This document shows positions 7,747 to 15,847 of a stretch of DNA of 64,000 nucleotides, in pieces; positions within the stretch are counted from its first letter, which is position 1; each line of letters begins with the position of its first letter. The notes beneath the pieces were generated by a model that saw only the letters and a list, made by a program, of their open reading frames with translations, ran no database searches and had not been told where the DNA came from. Both the position numbers and the translations under genes were made by a program. This DNA comes from Nostocales cyanobacterium Centralia_MAG_434 (GTDB lineage Bacteria > Cyanobacteriota > Cyanobacteriia > Cyanobacteriales > Nostocaceae), in NCBI GenBank assembly GCA_021324415.1, contig JAJPJF010000177.1, positions 20,788-84,787 on the forward strand. Direction: 5' to 3'.

Positions 7747-9582
7747 ATGTCCTTGTACCCTCAAATAAAGCAGTTTTTACTTGGGCGCACATTACCAACA
7801 AGTGCTCATCATGAAGAAAGGTTAAGCAATGCTGCTGCTTTAGCTGTTCTTTCTTCAGACGCTCTGTCATCAGTTGCTTATGCTACTGAAGAGATTTTGC
7901 TGGTTTTAGTAGCAGCCGGAAGTAGCGCTCTTGGTTTGTCTCTGCCCATTGCTATATCAATTATCATCCTGCTAGCAATAGTCGTGCTTTCTTACCGACA
8001 AACCATTCGAGCCTATCCACAAGGAGGTGGCTCCTATATTGTTGCCAGAGAAAACCTGGGTCTTTATCCAGGACTGGTAGCAGGTGGCTCTTTGATGATT
8101 GACTATATCTTAACAGTTACTGTCAGCATATCGGCGGGTACAGCCGCTCTTACCTCAGCATTGCCAGCACTGCAACCTTTCACAGTCAGTCTTTGCTTGA
8201 TTTTTATTTTCTTGTTGATGCTGGCAAATCTCAGGGGTGTAAAGGAATCAGGCAAATTATTTATGATTCCTACTTATGCCTTCATTGTCAGTATTTTTGT
8301 GCTGATTGCTCTCGGTTTGTTTCAACAAGCTACCGGGCACATTTCGGCAGCAGAATCCAGTCTTCCCGTTACAGAAGGACTCAGTTTGTTTTTTGTCTTG
8401 AGAGCCTTTTCTGCAGGATGTACTGCGCTGACAGGAGTAGAAGCAATATCTGATGGAGTCTTAGCTTTTAAGCAACCGGAGTGGAAAAACGCTCGCAAGA
8501 CATTGCTCTACTTGGGAGTCATTCTAGGAATAATGTTTGTGGGAATCAGTTACTTGGCTCACATTTATCACATTGTTCCCCATGAAGGACAAACAGTGGT
8601 TTCTCAACTAGGTAGGCTGATTCTCGGGAATGGACCATTTTACTTTTTTGTCCAATTTGTCACACTGTTAATCTTACTTTTGGCTGCTAATACCAGCTAT
8701 GCTGACTTTCCCAGACTTTGTTACTTTTTGTCGCGAGATGGGTTTTTACCAAGACAATTGTCACTATTGGGCGATCGCTTGGTCTACTCCAACGGGATTA
8801 TTCTCCTAAGTCTGTGTGCAGCAATGTTGGTGATTATCTTCAAAGGGCAAGTTAATGCTGCTATTCCTCTATACGCAGTTGGTGTATTCACTTCCTTTAC
8901 CCTGTCTCAAGCTGGAATGGTACGTCACTGGGTTAAAGAAAAGGAGCAAAATTGGCTTTCTAGCGCTTTGATGAATGGTTTGGGAGCTATTGCTACAGCA
9001 GTTGTTCTGGGTGTGATCATATCAACAAAGTTCTTATTAGGAGCTTGGTTAGTCGTGGTTGCAATTCCTTTGCTTGTCACCTTATTTTTAGCCATTCGTC
9101 GCCACTACCAATATGTAGCAGAACGTCTTAGTATTCAGGACTTGCCACCAAGAGGTTATCTTCCTAGACCTAAACCAGAAGTTGTGACTCACCCTGCAGT
9201 GGTTGTGGTTGGACAACTTAATCGAGGAACAGTAGAAGCTTTAGATTATGCACGTACAGTTGCTGATGAAATTGTTGCAGTGCATGTAGATATTGGTTCT
9301 ACAGAAAGAGAAAAACTCCAAGAGAAATGGCGACAATTAGAGGCTGATATTCCCCTAGAAATTATCGACTCACCCTATCGCTCTGTTATTGAGCCAATTA
9401 TTGAGTTTGTCAGTCACTTTGAAGAACGCCATCCTGGTGTTTTTACAACTATCATTATTCCCGCTTTTGTACCACGTAATTGGTGGGAAGGTCTTTTGCA
9501 CAACCAAACAACTTTGTTTTTAAAGACTGCTTTACGCTCTCAAAAAAGTCGAGTTGTTACCACTGTTAGGTATTATCTGTAA
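7747..9582 (+). CDS. KimA-type APC permease (potassium or amino acid)
   Basis: A 611-residue APC-superfamily permease. The N-terminus (KQFLLGRTLPTSAHHEERL, then AALAVLSSDALSSVAYATEE) and the stretch SYRQTIRAYPQGGGSYIVA closely follow KimA (YdaO), the high-affinity potassium importer of Bacillus. About 12 hydrophobic segments occupy residues 35-460, followed by a cytosolic alpha/beta tail (VVVVGQLNRGTVEALDYARTVADEIVAVHVD) like the regulatory tail of KimA. The ATG at 7747 is preferred to an in-frame TTG at 7729. Substrate is inferred: potassium by homology, an amino acid as alternative. No c-di-AMP riboswitch-like leader was seen in the short upstream region. Confidence 0.85.
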   Translation: MSLYPQIKQFLLGRTLPTSAHHEERLSNAAALAVLSSDALSSVAYATEEILLVLVAAGSSALGLSLPIAISIIILLAIVVLSYRQTIRAYPQGGGSYIVARENLGLYPGLVAGGSLMIDYILTVTVSISAGTAALTSALPALQPFTVSLCLIFIFLLMLANLRGVKESGKLFMIPTYAFIVSIFVLIALGLFQQATGHISAAESSLPVTEGLSLFFVLRAFSAGCTALTGVEAISDGVLAFKQPEWKNARKTLLYLGVILGIMFVGISYLAHIYHIVPHEGQTVVSQLGRLILGNGPFYFFVQFVTLLILLLAANTSYADFPRLCYFLSRDGFLPRQLSLLGDRLVYSNGIILLSLCAAMLVIIFKGQVNAAIPLYAVGVFTSFTLSQAGMVRHWVKEKEQNWLSSALMNGLGAIATAVVLGVIISTKFLLGAWLVVVAIPLLVTLFLAIRRHYQYVAERLSIQDLPPRGYLPRPKPEVVTHPAVVVVGQLNRGTVEALDYARTVADEIVAVHVDIGSTEREKLQEKWRQLEADIPLEIIDSPYRSVIEPIIEFVSHFEERHPGVFTTIIIPAFVPRNWWEGLLHNQTTLFLKTALRSQKSRVVTTVRYYL

Positions 9583-9619
9583 CAAGTTTTTTCGGAAGAA
9601 AGTTTATTAGGAACAACTT

Positions 9620-9661
9620 ATAGGGATACTTTTCAGTAAAGAGAAAGTATCCCTATTTTTA
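9620..9661 (+). terminator. Factor-independent terminator of permease gene
   Basis: ATAGGGATACTTT (9620-9632) pairs perfectly with AAAGTATCCCTAT (9644-9656) and is followed by TTTTTAT. It sits 38 bases after the permease stop codon. This is the clearest terminator in the window. Confidence 0.85.
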
Positions 9662-9878
9662 TAGATATTTTTTTAATTGACTTTATAGATAAGTGGACAT
9701 AAATTTGAAAAAGATTAGCAAATTAGCAATACGAATGAGTGAAGATAGATTGAAATCTAAAAATCAGTATTGCTAAATACTTTTTAGCTAAAATTTGGTG
9801 CTTTAACTATAATTGCCTAATTAAGATCGCCTATGCTCTGTGTTGACCGCCAGTTCATAAATTAAATAGGATCGCAAC

Positions 9879-10685
9879 ATGAAGATAACATCCAAAAAGC
9901 GGCGTCAACAAACTGCTTTAATTACTGGAGCATCTGGTGGAATTGGCTATGAATTTGCTAAATTATTTGCAAGTGATGGATATGATCTTGTTTTAGTAGA
10001 TAGACAAGGACAAAAACTTGCTGACACTATAGACGAGCTAGAAAAAAAATATGGCATTTTTGTCAAACCTCTTGTTAAAGATTTATCTCGATCTACAGCA
10101 CCAGATGAAATTTATACTGAATTGAAGCAAGCATCTATTAAGGTTGATGTACTTGTCAATAATGCGGGCTTTGGCACTCATGGATTTTTCTATGAAACTA
10201 ACCTTAATACCGAACTGGATATGATACAGGTAAATGCGGTGTGTGTCACCCATTTAACTAAATTATTTCTCAATGATATGGTGAGGCAAGGCTCTGGAAA
10301 GATATTAAACATTGCCTCAGTCGCTGCTTTTCAAGCAGGACCACTTATGGCAGTTTATTTTGCAACTAAAGCCTATGTCTTGTCATTTTCAGAAGCGATC
10401 GCCAATGAATTAGAAGGTACGGGTGTCACTGTCACTGTTCTTTGCCCAGGACCAACAGCATCCGGATTTCAAAAAGCCGCTGCAATGGAGAAAACCAAGA
10501 TTGCCAATCCCTGGGGAATGATGGACTCAGCAACTGTGGCAAAGATTGGTTATCTCGGCTTAATGGCCAACAAAACAGTTGTCATTCCTGGTGCCAAAAA
10601 TAAGATATTAGCCACATCTGTAAGGTTTGCAGCAAGAAAACTAGTGACAAAGATAGTCAGAGATTTGCATGAAATTAGAAAATAG
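9879..10685 (+). CDS. Short-chain dehydrogenase/reductase
   Basis: A 268-residue classical SDR. The nucleotide-binding TGASGGIG is at about residue 15, LVNNAG at about 91, the catalytic Ser in NIASVAAF near 143, and Tyr-x3-Lys in VYFATKAYV near 159. FPGPT-like CPGPTASGF follows. These proteins are NAD(P)-dependent oxidoreductases; the substrate is unknown. Related proteins are annotated as DltE/YqjQ-type. The start ATG at 9879 has AGGA upstream. A repeat hairpin at 10745-10777 follows the stop codon and may end the transcript. Confidence 0.9.
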   Translation: MKITSKKRRQQTALITGASGGIGYEFAKLFASDGYDLVLVDRQGQKLADTIDELEKKYGIFVKPLVKDLSRSTAPDEIYTELKQASIKVDVLVNNAGFGTHGFFYETNLNTELDMIQVNAVCVTHLTKLFLNDMVRQGSGKILNIASVAAFQAGPLMAVYFATKAYVLSFSEAIANELEGTGVTVTVLCPGPTASGFQKAAAMEKTKIANPWGMMDSATVAKIGYLGLMANKTVVIPGAKNKILATSVRFAARKLVTKIVRDLHEIRK

Positions 10686-10744
10686 ATCTCTGTAGTTTAC
10701 ACTACATCTAAGATCTAGAAATCCTAAATCATTTGAAAGAAACA

Positions 10745-10777
10745 AGAATCCCGGTTTCTCCCAGAAACCAGGATTCT
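10745..10777. repeat. Dispersed hairpin repeat, copy 1
   Basis: AGAATCCCGGTTTCT (10745-10759) faces AGAAACCAGGATTCT (10763-10777), a 15-bp stem with one wobble and a three-base loop, followed by GGGACTTTTCATTTTT. A near-identical hairpin lies at 37128-37161. It is both a likely terminator for the SDR gene and a member of a dispersed palindromic repeat. Confidence 0.75.
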
Positions 10778-10921
10778 GGGACTTTTCATTTTTACCTTCA
10801 CAAGCAGTATGATGAGAAGAAAATCCAGGGTGTGAAAAAATGATTCATGGGGTTGTTCACAATCCTAAACTTGTAGACTGCAGCCAAAACATACACTAAC
10901 TCCTAACTCTTTTCCTTAACT

Positions 10922-13102
10922 GTGCTGGACCAACCGATACCTCAATCTTCCCGTCGCATTCAGCGCTTGCCTAATCAGAGGTGGCAGATTTATCCACAGA
11001 GAACAGAATTAGCTCAAAAGTTGGCACAACTGATGAATTTGACGCCTGTAGTTAGTCAGCTAGTGATAAATCGAGGAATTCATACGTTGGAAGAAGCACA
11101 AGTTTTCCTCTATCCAGAGTCTTTAAAGTTACCTTCACCAATAGAGGAATTTCCTGATCTAGCAATCAGTTTAGAGTTATTACAAAATGCTATTGTCTCC
11201 CAAGAAGAAATCGTTATATGTGGGGACTATGATGCTGACGGTATGACAAGCACTGCTTTGCTATTGCGTAGTCTTCGTTGGTTGGGTGCTAAAGTAGACT
11301 ACGCTATACCTAGTCGCATGCACGAAGGCTATGGGATCAACAAACGTATTGTTGAAGAATACCATAGCAAAGGTGTAGGGTTGATTCTCACTGTGGACAA
11401 TGGCATCTCAGCATTTGAACCAATTGCAAGAGCGAGAGAATTGGGTTTAAAAGTTATTGTGACTGACCACCACGATATACCTCAGCTATTACCTCCTGCT
11501 CATGCCATTCTCAACCCTAAACTAATTGCAGAGTCTTCTATTTATCGAGGTGTGGCTGGTGTCGGCGTCGCATATATTGTAGCTGTATCCCTTGCAGAAA
11601 AAATGGGACAGACTCAACACATCTTAAACTCGATGCTGGAGCTATTTACACTGGGAACCATAGCAGATTTAGCTCCTTTGACTGGCGTAAATCGTCATTG
11701 GGTCAAACGTGGTTTACAGCAGTTACCTAAATCTAAATTACCGGGGGTGCAAGCGTTAATTCAGGTGTCAGGGGTGAAGGGACAAGGGGGACAGGGAGGA
11801 CAAGGAGGACAGGGGGGACAGGGGGGACAAGGGGGGGAGAAGTTAATTGGTACATCTGTGCTGTCTTCAGTGGGTTCGTCGTTTTCCTCTCCACTTCCTC
11901 ATTCTCTTAGTTCCCAACGCTCATCCTCTAAATCCCTCAAACCTGAGGATATTGGATTTCGTCTTGGTCCGCGAATTAATGCTATTGGTCGGATTGCTGA
12001 TCCTCAGATTGTTATAGAATTGCTAACCACAGATGATGTGGGAATAGCGCTGGAAAGGGCGATGCAGTGTGAAGCAATTAACCAACAGCGTCAGCAAATG
12101 TGTACGCAAATTGAACAAGAAGCGATCGCAATTGTAGAGGCTTTGTATGTGACGTCTTTACAGCAAGATCGTGTTCTGGTTATTGTGGAACAAAACTGGC
12201 ACCATGGTGTGATTGGGATTGTTGCCTCTCGCTTAGTAGAACGCTACGGTGTTCCTGTGTTTATTGGAACTTATGAAAGTGAAACACATATTCGCGGTTC
12301 AGCGCGAGGAATTCCAGAGTTTCATGTGTTTGAAGCTTTAGAGTATTGTCGTAATTTACTAGGCAAATTCGGCGGACATAAAGCAGCAGGGGGATTTTCT
12401 CTGGAAACAGGAAATTTAGGAGCGTTGCGATCTCGTCTAAGTGAGTTTGCTAATAAGTCTCTTGAACTCCAACATCTCAAACCACTTCTAAAAATTGATA
12501 CTCAGGTCAATTTAAACCAAATTAATAGCCAGCTCTATCAACAACTTAATATCATAGAACCTTGTGGTATTGACAATCCTGATCCTGTGTTCTGGACACC
12601 CAATGTCCAAGTTCTTCAACAGGAAATTGTCGGTAAAGTTCACCTCAAACTCACGCTGGCGCAGACTATAGATAATCAGCGTCACCAAATTAAGGCGATC
12701 GCATGGCGCTGGCGTGACTACTTTCCCCTACCGTCTCGAGTCGATATTGCCTACAAGCTGCGAGAAAATAATTTTAACAATAACACCACCATCGAGTTGG
12801 AGTTACTGGGTACACGAGTTCCAACTCAGTCTTACCTGTTTAGTACGCCACAAGTAACTCCATTAAGAACCACTTTTGAGTACAACCAGCGAAAATACAC
12901 CTGTGGTATATATCAAAATGGTTCTTCACAAGAGTTGAGAATTAGAAATCCTGAAGGTAAAGTCTTAGCCGTTCAATCAGAAAACACCATCGGCTTACTG
13001 GGAACGAGTCGTGAGGAAGCAGTAGAAATTGATGTGTCAAAAGTACAATATGCCAATATCATTCAGGCAGCCCTGCAAGCGCTCGAAAAAGTTAGGAGTT
13101 AG
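10922..13102 (+). CDS. recJ: Single-stranded-DNA-specific exonuclease RecJ
   Basis: A 726-residue RecJ, the 5'-3' single-strand exonuclease used in recombination and mismatch repair. The DHH-family motifs are visible: VICGDYDADGMTSTALL (about residue 100), LTVDNGI, VTDHHDI, and the DHHA1 motif GKFGGHKAAGGF (about residue 481). An unusual insertion at about residues 281-338 contains GQGGQGGQGG and a Ser-rich stretch. It is encoded by the GGACAAGGG 9-mer repeat found elsewhere between genes, and catalytic motifs resume right after at DIGFRLGPRINAIGRI. The start is GTG at 10922. The stop codon lies within a GTTAGGA tandem repeat. Confidence 0.95.
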   Translation: MLDQPIPQSSRRIQRLPNQRWQIYPQRTELAQKLAQLMNLTPVVSQLVINRGIHTLEEAQVFLYPESLKLPSPIEEFPDLAISLELLQNAIVSQEEIVICGDYDADGMTSTALLLRSLRWLGAKVDYAIPSRMHEGYGINKRIVEEYHSKGVGLILTVDNGISAFEPIARARELGLKVIVTDHHDIPQLLPPAHAILNPKLIAESSIYRGVAGVGVAYIVAVSLAEKMGQTQHILNSMLELFTLGTIADLAPLTGVNRHWVKRGLQQLPKSKLPGVQALIQVSGVKGQGGQGGQGGQGGQGGQGGEKLIGTSVLSSVGSSFSSPLPHSLSSQRSSSKSLKPEDIGFRLGPRINAIGRIADPQIVIELLTTDDVGIALERAMQCEAINQQRQQMCTQIEQEAIAIVEALYVTSLQQDRVLVIVEQNWHHGVIGIVASRLVERYGVPVFIGTYESETHIRGSARGIPEFHVFEALEYCRNLLGKFGGHKAAGGFSLETGNLGALRSRLSEFANKSLELQHLKPLLKIDTQVNLNQINSQLYQQLNIIEPCGIDNPDPVFWTPNVQVLQQEIVGKVHLKLTLAQTIDNQRHQIKAIAWRWRDYFPLPSRVDIAYKLRENNFNNNTTIELELLGTRVPTQSYLFSTPQVTPLRTTFEYNQRKYTCGIYQNGSSQELRIRNPEGKVLAVQSENTIGLLGTSREEAVEIDVSKVQYANIIQAALQALEKVRS
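11779..11838. repeat. In-frame 9-bp repeat array inside recJ
   Basis: Six to seven copies of GGACAAGGG/GGACAGGGA lie inside the recJ reading frame and encode Gly-Gln-Gly repeats. A period of nine keeps the frame, so the array can expand or contract without disrupting recJ. The same unit is intergenic at four other places in the window. Confidence 0.9.
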
Positions 13103-13110
13103 GAGTTAAG
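13091..13110. repeat. GTTAGGA heptamer repeat over recJ stop
   Basis: GTTAGGAGTTAGGAGTTAAG: short tandem heptamers that supply the recJ stop codon (TAG at 13100-13102). A complementary series (CTTAACTCTTAACTCC) lies at 13194-13212. Confidence 0.7.
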
Positions 13111-13146
13111 AATGGGGAGTGTGGCATAGGGCATAGTATAAGATAT

Positions 13147-13170
13147 TCCCCTTGTCCTCCTTGTCCCTCT
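13147..13170. repeat. 9-bp CCTTGTCCT repeat, left of inverted pair
   Basis: CCCCTTGTCCTCCTTGTCCC-type repeat preceded by GGGCATAGTATAAGATATT. The reverse complement of this composite (GGACAAGG array, then TATACTATGCCC) occurs at 13847-13945, so the two copies flank psb30 and the cysteine-cluster gene as inverted repeats. Confidence 0.75.
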
Positions 13171-13216
13171 GCTCTCCTTCTTCTATTCTCCACTCTTAAC
13201 TCTTAACTCCTTACTG

Positions 13217-13339
13217 TTATAGGTCGCCGTTGCGGAATGCCAGCACAAAAATTACCGCTGGACCAGCTAACATGATAAGTGCTACGGAGACTAGCTGAAA
13301 AATCACTTCCCAATGAATATTACCTAAGGCTTCAAACAT
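13217..13339 (-). CDS. psb30: Photosystem II protein Psb30 (Ycf12)
   Basis: A 40-residue reading frame, ATG at 13339 to TAA at 13217, with GGAGG five bases upstream of the ATG. The protein has one hydrophobic helix and the family's signature: [20 protein letters not shown] followed by [14 protein letters not shown], compare the (E/L)VIxQLxxLxLIxxAGPxxIxxL...GNL pattern of Ycf12/Psb30. This single-span subunit sits at the edge of the photosystem II core near cytochrome b559 and PsbZ in the thylakoid membrane and stabilises the complex. It stands alone, reverse to both neighbours. Confidence 0.92.
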   Translation of the reverse strand: MFEALGNIHWEVIFQLVSVALIMLAGPAVIFVLAFRNGDL

Positions 13340-13485
13340 CTTTCCTCCAAATTGTCTTAAAAAATTAAATAACCCAAGTGCAGAACTTGAGATTGATCAT
13401 ATCTGGCAACTGTCCAAAGATTTTAATTTACTTAACAAAATGATAAACAAATATATACATAAAGTTTTAGTATAAGGTTTTAACA

Positions 13486-13836
13486 ATGGCAACTTGGCAA
13501 TGTGTAAAGCAATGTGGGGCTTGCTGTCATCTGCAGCCAGAAGATCGTCCAGACTTGCATGAGTATCTATCAACAGAAGAATTGGAACTATTCCTCAGCA
13601 TGATAGGTGAAGGAGGATGGTGTATCAATTTCGACCATGACTCCCGCGAATGTCGTATTTACCCAAATCGTCCACGTTTTTGCCGTGTGGAACCAGCAGT
13701 ATTTCAGGATATGTACGGTATTGAGCCTGAAGAGTTAAATGACTTCGCAATTGAGTGCTGTCATCAGCAGATCGAAGGTGTTTATGGCGATCGCAGTCTA
13801 GAAATGATTCGCTTTGATCAAGCGGTGGGGATGTGA
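13486..13836 (+). CDS. YkgJ-type cysteine cluster protein
   Basis: A 116-residue protein of the YkgJ/UPF0153 family, defined by clustered cysteines expected to bind zinc or an Fe-S cluster. The cysteines seen are CVKQCGACCHL at the start, GWCINF near residue 46, CRIYPNRPRFCRVEP near 57-68 (the CxxYxxRPxxCR core), and ECCHQQ near 90. Function in this family is unknown. It is bracketed by an inverted pair of short repeat composites (13124-13170 and 13847-13945). Confidence 0.88.
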   Translation: MATWQCVKQCGACCHLQPEDRPDLHEYLSTEELELFLSMIGEGGWCINFDHDSRECRIYPNRPRFCRVEPAVFQDMYGIEPEELNDFAIECCHQQIEGVYGDRSLEMIRFDQAVGM

Positions 13837-13846
13837 AGTAGCCTGA

Positions 13847-13945
13847 AGGAGACAAGAGGGACAAGGAGGACAAGGAGGACAAGGAGGACAAGGGGGACAA
13901 GGAAAGGGGGATTTTTTATACTATGCCCTATGCCCTATGCCCTAT
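13847..13945. repeat. 9-bp repeat array plus TGCCCTA heptamers
   Basis: GGACAAGGA repeated about six times (13847-13910) followed by an AT spacer and three TGCCCTA heptamers (13922-13945). This is the inverted, longer counterpart of 13124-13170. Confidence 0.85.
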
Positions 13946-14074
13946 CTTTACGAATAATCGTTTATTCTCACCAACCTACTTAGTAATTGAATGAGGATGG
14001 GGATAGGTTGCAATTTGTAAAAAAGACTGAGAAAATGAGAAGAATATGAGAACACCTTATAACAGAACTAGCCA

Positions 14075-14545
14075 GTGAAACTTGACACCGCGCCTTTGAG
14101 CCTTGCTTGTACTTCTCAGTCTGAAAGCAAGCCAGAACTAAGAGATGATCCTGACTTAAACTCAATGACTGCACAGACAGTTTCTCTGGAAGGGGAATCC
14201 TTCATAGAAGTTTCCACGACAAATGAACAACCATCAACTACAGCAGCAGATTGTTCTCAGAAGCAATCTGCTATGACGGTTTTCTTGACGACATTCGCGA
14301 CTATTTTTTTAGCAGAGATTGGTGATAAAACGCAGTTATCCATTTTATTGATGAGTGCGGAATCCCATTCTCCATGGGTAGTATTTCTAGGCGCTGCTAC
14401 AGCATTAATCACTACTAGTTTGTTGGGAGTAATTTTAGGTCGTTGGATGGCTAAGCGACTTTCTCCTAAAGTTGTGGAAAAGGCATCAGGAATATTATTA
14501 TTGCTGATTTCCCTACTGCTTTTCTGGGATCTCGTTGTTGGTTAG
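14075..14545 (+). CDS. Half-size UPF0016/GDT1 transporter, first subunit
   Basis: A 156-residue membrane protein with one UPF0016 repeat: FLAEIGDKTQL (the metal-binding ExGDKT motif) near residue 83, followed by two or three hydrophobic helices. The GDT1/TMEM165 family exports Mn2+ or exchanges Ca2+/H+; full-length members contain two such repeats. Here the repeats are separate, overlapping genes, so the active unit is presumably a heterodimer, as proposed for the hemi manganese exchangers of cyanobacteria. The first 65 residues (GTG start at 14075) are polar and unlike the family, so an ATG at 14165 or a later start is possible. Confidence 0.85.
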   Translation: MKLDTAPLSLACTSQSESKPELRDDPDLNSMTAQTVSLEGESFIEVSTTNEQPSTTAADCSQKQSAMTVFLTTFATIFLAEIGDKTQLSILLMSAESHSPWVVFLGAATALITTSLLGVILGRWMAKRLSPKVVEKASGILLLLISLLLFWDLVVG

Positions 14546-14594
14546 TAGTCTTAGGTCAATAGGAAACAAGTTATTAAGACAAAGAATAAAATTT

Positions 14595-14885
14595 ATGGAC
14601 TGGCATCTTCTAGGACTAAGCTTCATGACAGTTTTTTTGTCTGAATTAGGTGACAAAAGCCAATTAGCCGCGATCGCCCTTTCAGGTAGTTGTCAATCAC
14701 CTCGTGCTGTCTTCTTGGGTTCAGCGCTTGCACTGCTATTGACTAGCTTTTTGGGAGTGTTGGCAGGAGGGGTTGTGTCAGAGTTACTACCTACACAAAT
14801 ATTGAAAGCGATCGCTGCCATAGGATTTGCAATACTCGCCATCCGTCTGCTGTTTTTCAATAACGAAGCATCTGACGCCAAGTAG
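14595..14885 (+). CDS. Half-size UPF0016/GDT1 transporter, second subunit
   Basis: A 96-residue membrane protein carrying the partner repeat, FLSELGDKSQL at about residue 15, then hydrophobic helices to the end. It pairs with the preceding gene to rebuild the two-repeat UPF0016 fold, probably in the plasma or thylakoid membrane for manganese homeostasis (family-based inference). The frame is open back to a TTG at 14535, overlapping the first gene by 11 bases, but the ATG at 14595 (MDWHLLGLSFMTVFL) is the likelier start. A 9-bp repeat array follows its stop codon at once. Confidence 0.87.
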   Translation: MDWHLLGLSFMTVFLSELGDKSQLAAIALSGSCQSPRAVFLGSALALLLTSFLGVLAGGVVSELLPTQILKAIAAIGFAILAIRLLFFNNEASDAK

Positions 14886-14928
14886 AGAGACAAGGGAAGG
14901 GAGACAAGGAAGACAGGGGGAGGGGGAA
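14886..14928. repeat. 9-bp GGACAAGG-type repeat, degenerate
   Basis: GAGACAAGGGAAGGGAGACAAGGAAGACAGGGGGA: degenerate copies of the dispersed unit, filling the gap between the convergent transporter and aquaporin genes. Confidence 0.7.
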
Positions 14929-14942
14929 GATGGGTACAAAAT

Positions 14943-15746
14943 CTACTGATTAGCACATGGTGCTTTGACATTTTTGAAGATGCTTGGGTAGTGGGAGACG
15001 TGGCAAAGTTTACCTGTGAGAATTTCACGCTCCCCAAATGTTACTAATTTGAAGACGATTACCGCCAGTAACGAACCAAGTGGCGGGGCAATGAAGTATA
15101 TCCATTGATCTTGCCATAACCAGGTCATTAGAGCAGGACCAAAGCTACGAGCTGAGTTTAAGCTAGTACCAGAGATAGGAGCTTCTAACCAAACCATGGT
15201 TGCTACGAGTAGCCAAGTCATCAATGGTGTCCACTGCATTAGACGGTAGCTACTGACAAAAATAAAAATCAATAGCACTAGCAAAAAAGTTATGCTTACC
15301 TCTGCTAGGAAAGCATACCAAGCTGTGTATCCATTCCCTGGTTGGGTCATGCCGTTGTTAACACTAGCAGCATAATTTCCCCAAAAGCGGGCTAAGAAAA
15401 ATGCGCCAAGAGTTGCTCCTATAAACTGTGCAATGATGTATCCGAGCACATCTTGGCGATGCATTTTTTTCTGTATCCAGAAGGCTAGAGTGACGGAAGG
15501 ATTAATGTGTGCGCCACTCAACTTGCCCAAGGGCGAGATTGCAAACAGTGACCCACTACCAGCAAAGATTAATCCTGTCATTAAAAGGCGAGCACTACTG
15601 TTAGGAATTAACTGCTCCATGGGCAAACCTTTTCCAAAATCGAAGACGACAGCACTAAGTCCGACAAAGATGTTAAACGCTGTTCCTAGCATTTCTGCAC
15701 CATATTCAGCCCAATGAAGTTGCCGCCACCATTGAGGATCTGCCAT
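14943..15746 (-). CDS. Aquaporin-family (MIP) channel with altered NPA boxes
   Basis: A 267-residue MIP-family protein with six hydrophobic segments. The first half carries SGAHINPSVTLAFW (NPS in place of NPA) near residue 82. The second carries SLNSARSFGPALMTW (NSA in place of NPA) near residue 200, confirmed from the bases TCA for Ser. The rest of the second-box context (ARSFGPA) is typical. Members conduct water, glycerol or small neutral solutes across the plasma membrane; the altered boxes may shift selectivity. The Arg after the second box, part of the selectivity filter, is kept. The tail of about 30 residues is Cys/His-containing and unusual. Confidence 0.88.
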   Translation of the reverse strand: MADPQWWRQLHWAEYGAEMLGTAFNIFVGLSAVVFDFGKGLPMEQLIPNSSARLLMTGLIFAGSGSLFAISPLGKLSGAHINPSVTLAFWIQKKMHRQDVLGYIIAQFIGATLGAFFLARFWGNYAASVNNGMTQPGNGYTAWYAFLAEVSITFLLVLLIFIFVSSYRLMQWTPLMTWLLVATMVWLEAPISGTSLNSARSFGPALMTWLWQDQWIYFIAPPLGSLLAVIVFKLVTFGEREILTGKLCHVSHYPSIFKNVKAPCANQ

Positions 15747-15847
15747 GTGCTCTCCTAGTTTATAGACTTAGGGGTATTAACCTAATCAACAAAACTCGTG
15801 ACCAAGCTGGGCTCAGCCACGAGATCAAATAATACAATGCAATTGAT

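Noticed and set aside
11779..11838. CRISPR-like array in or near recJ
   Set aside because: The units are nine bases with no spacers; they are a simple tandem repeat.
13625..13900. Reverse 91-aa Ser/Leu-rich frame
   Set aside because: Its N-terminus is the translated 9-mer repeat and the rest is antisense to the cysteine-cluster gene.
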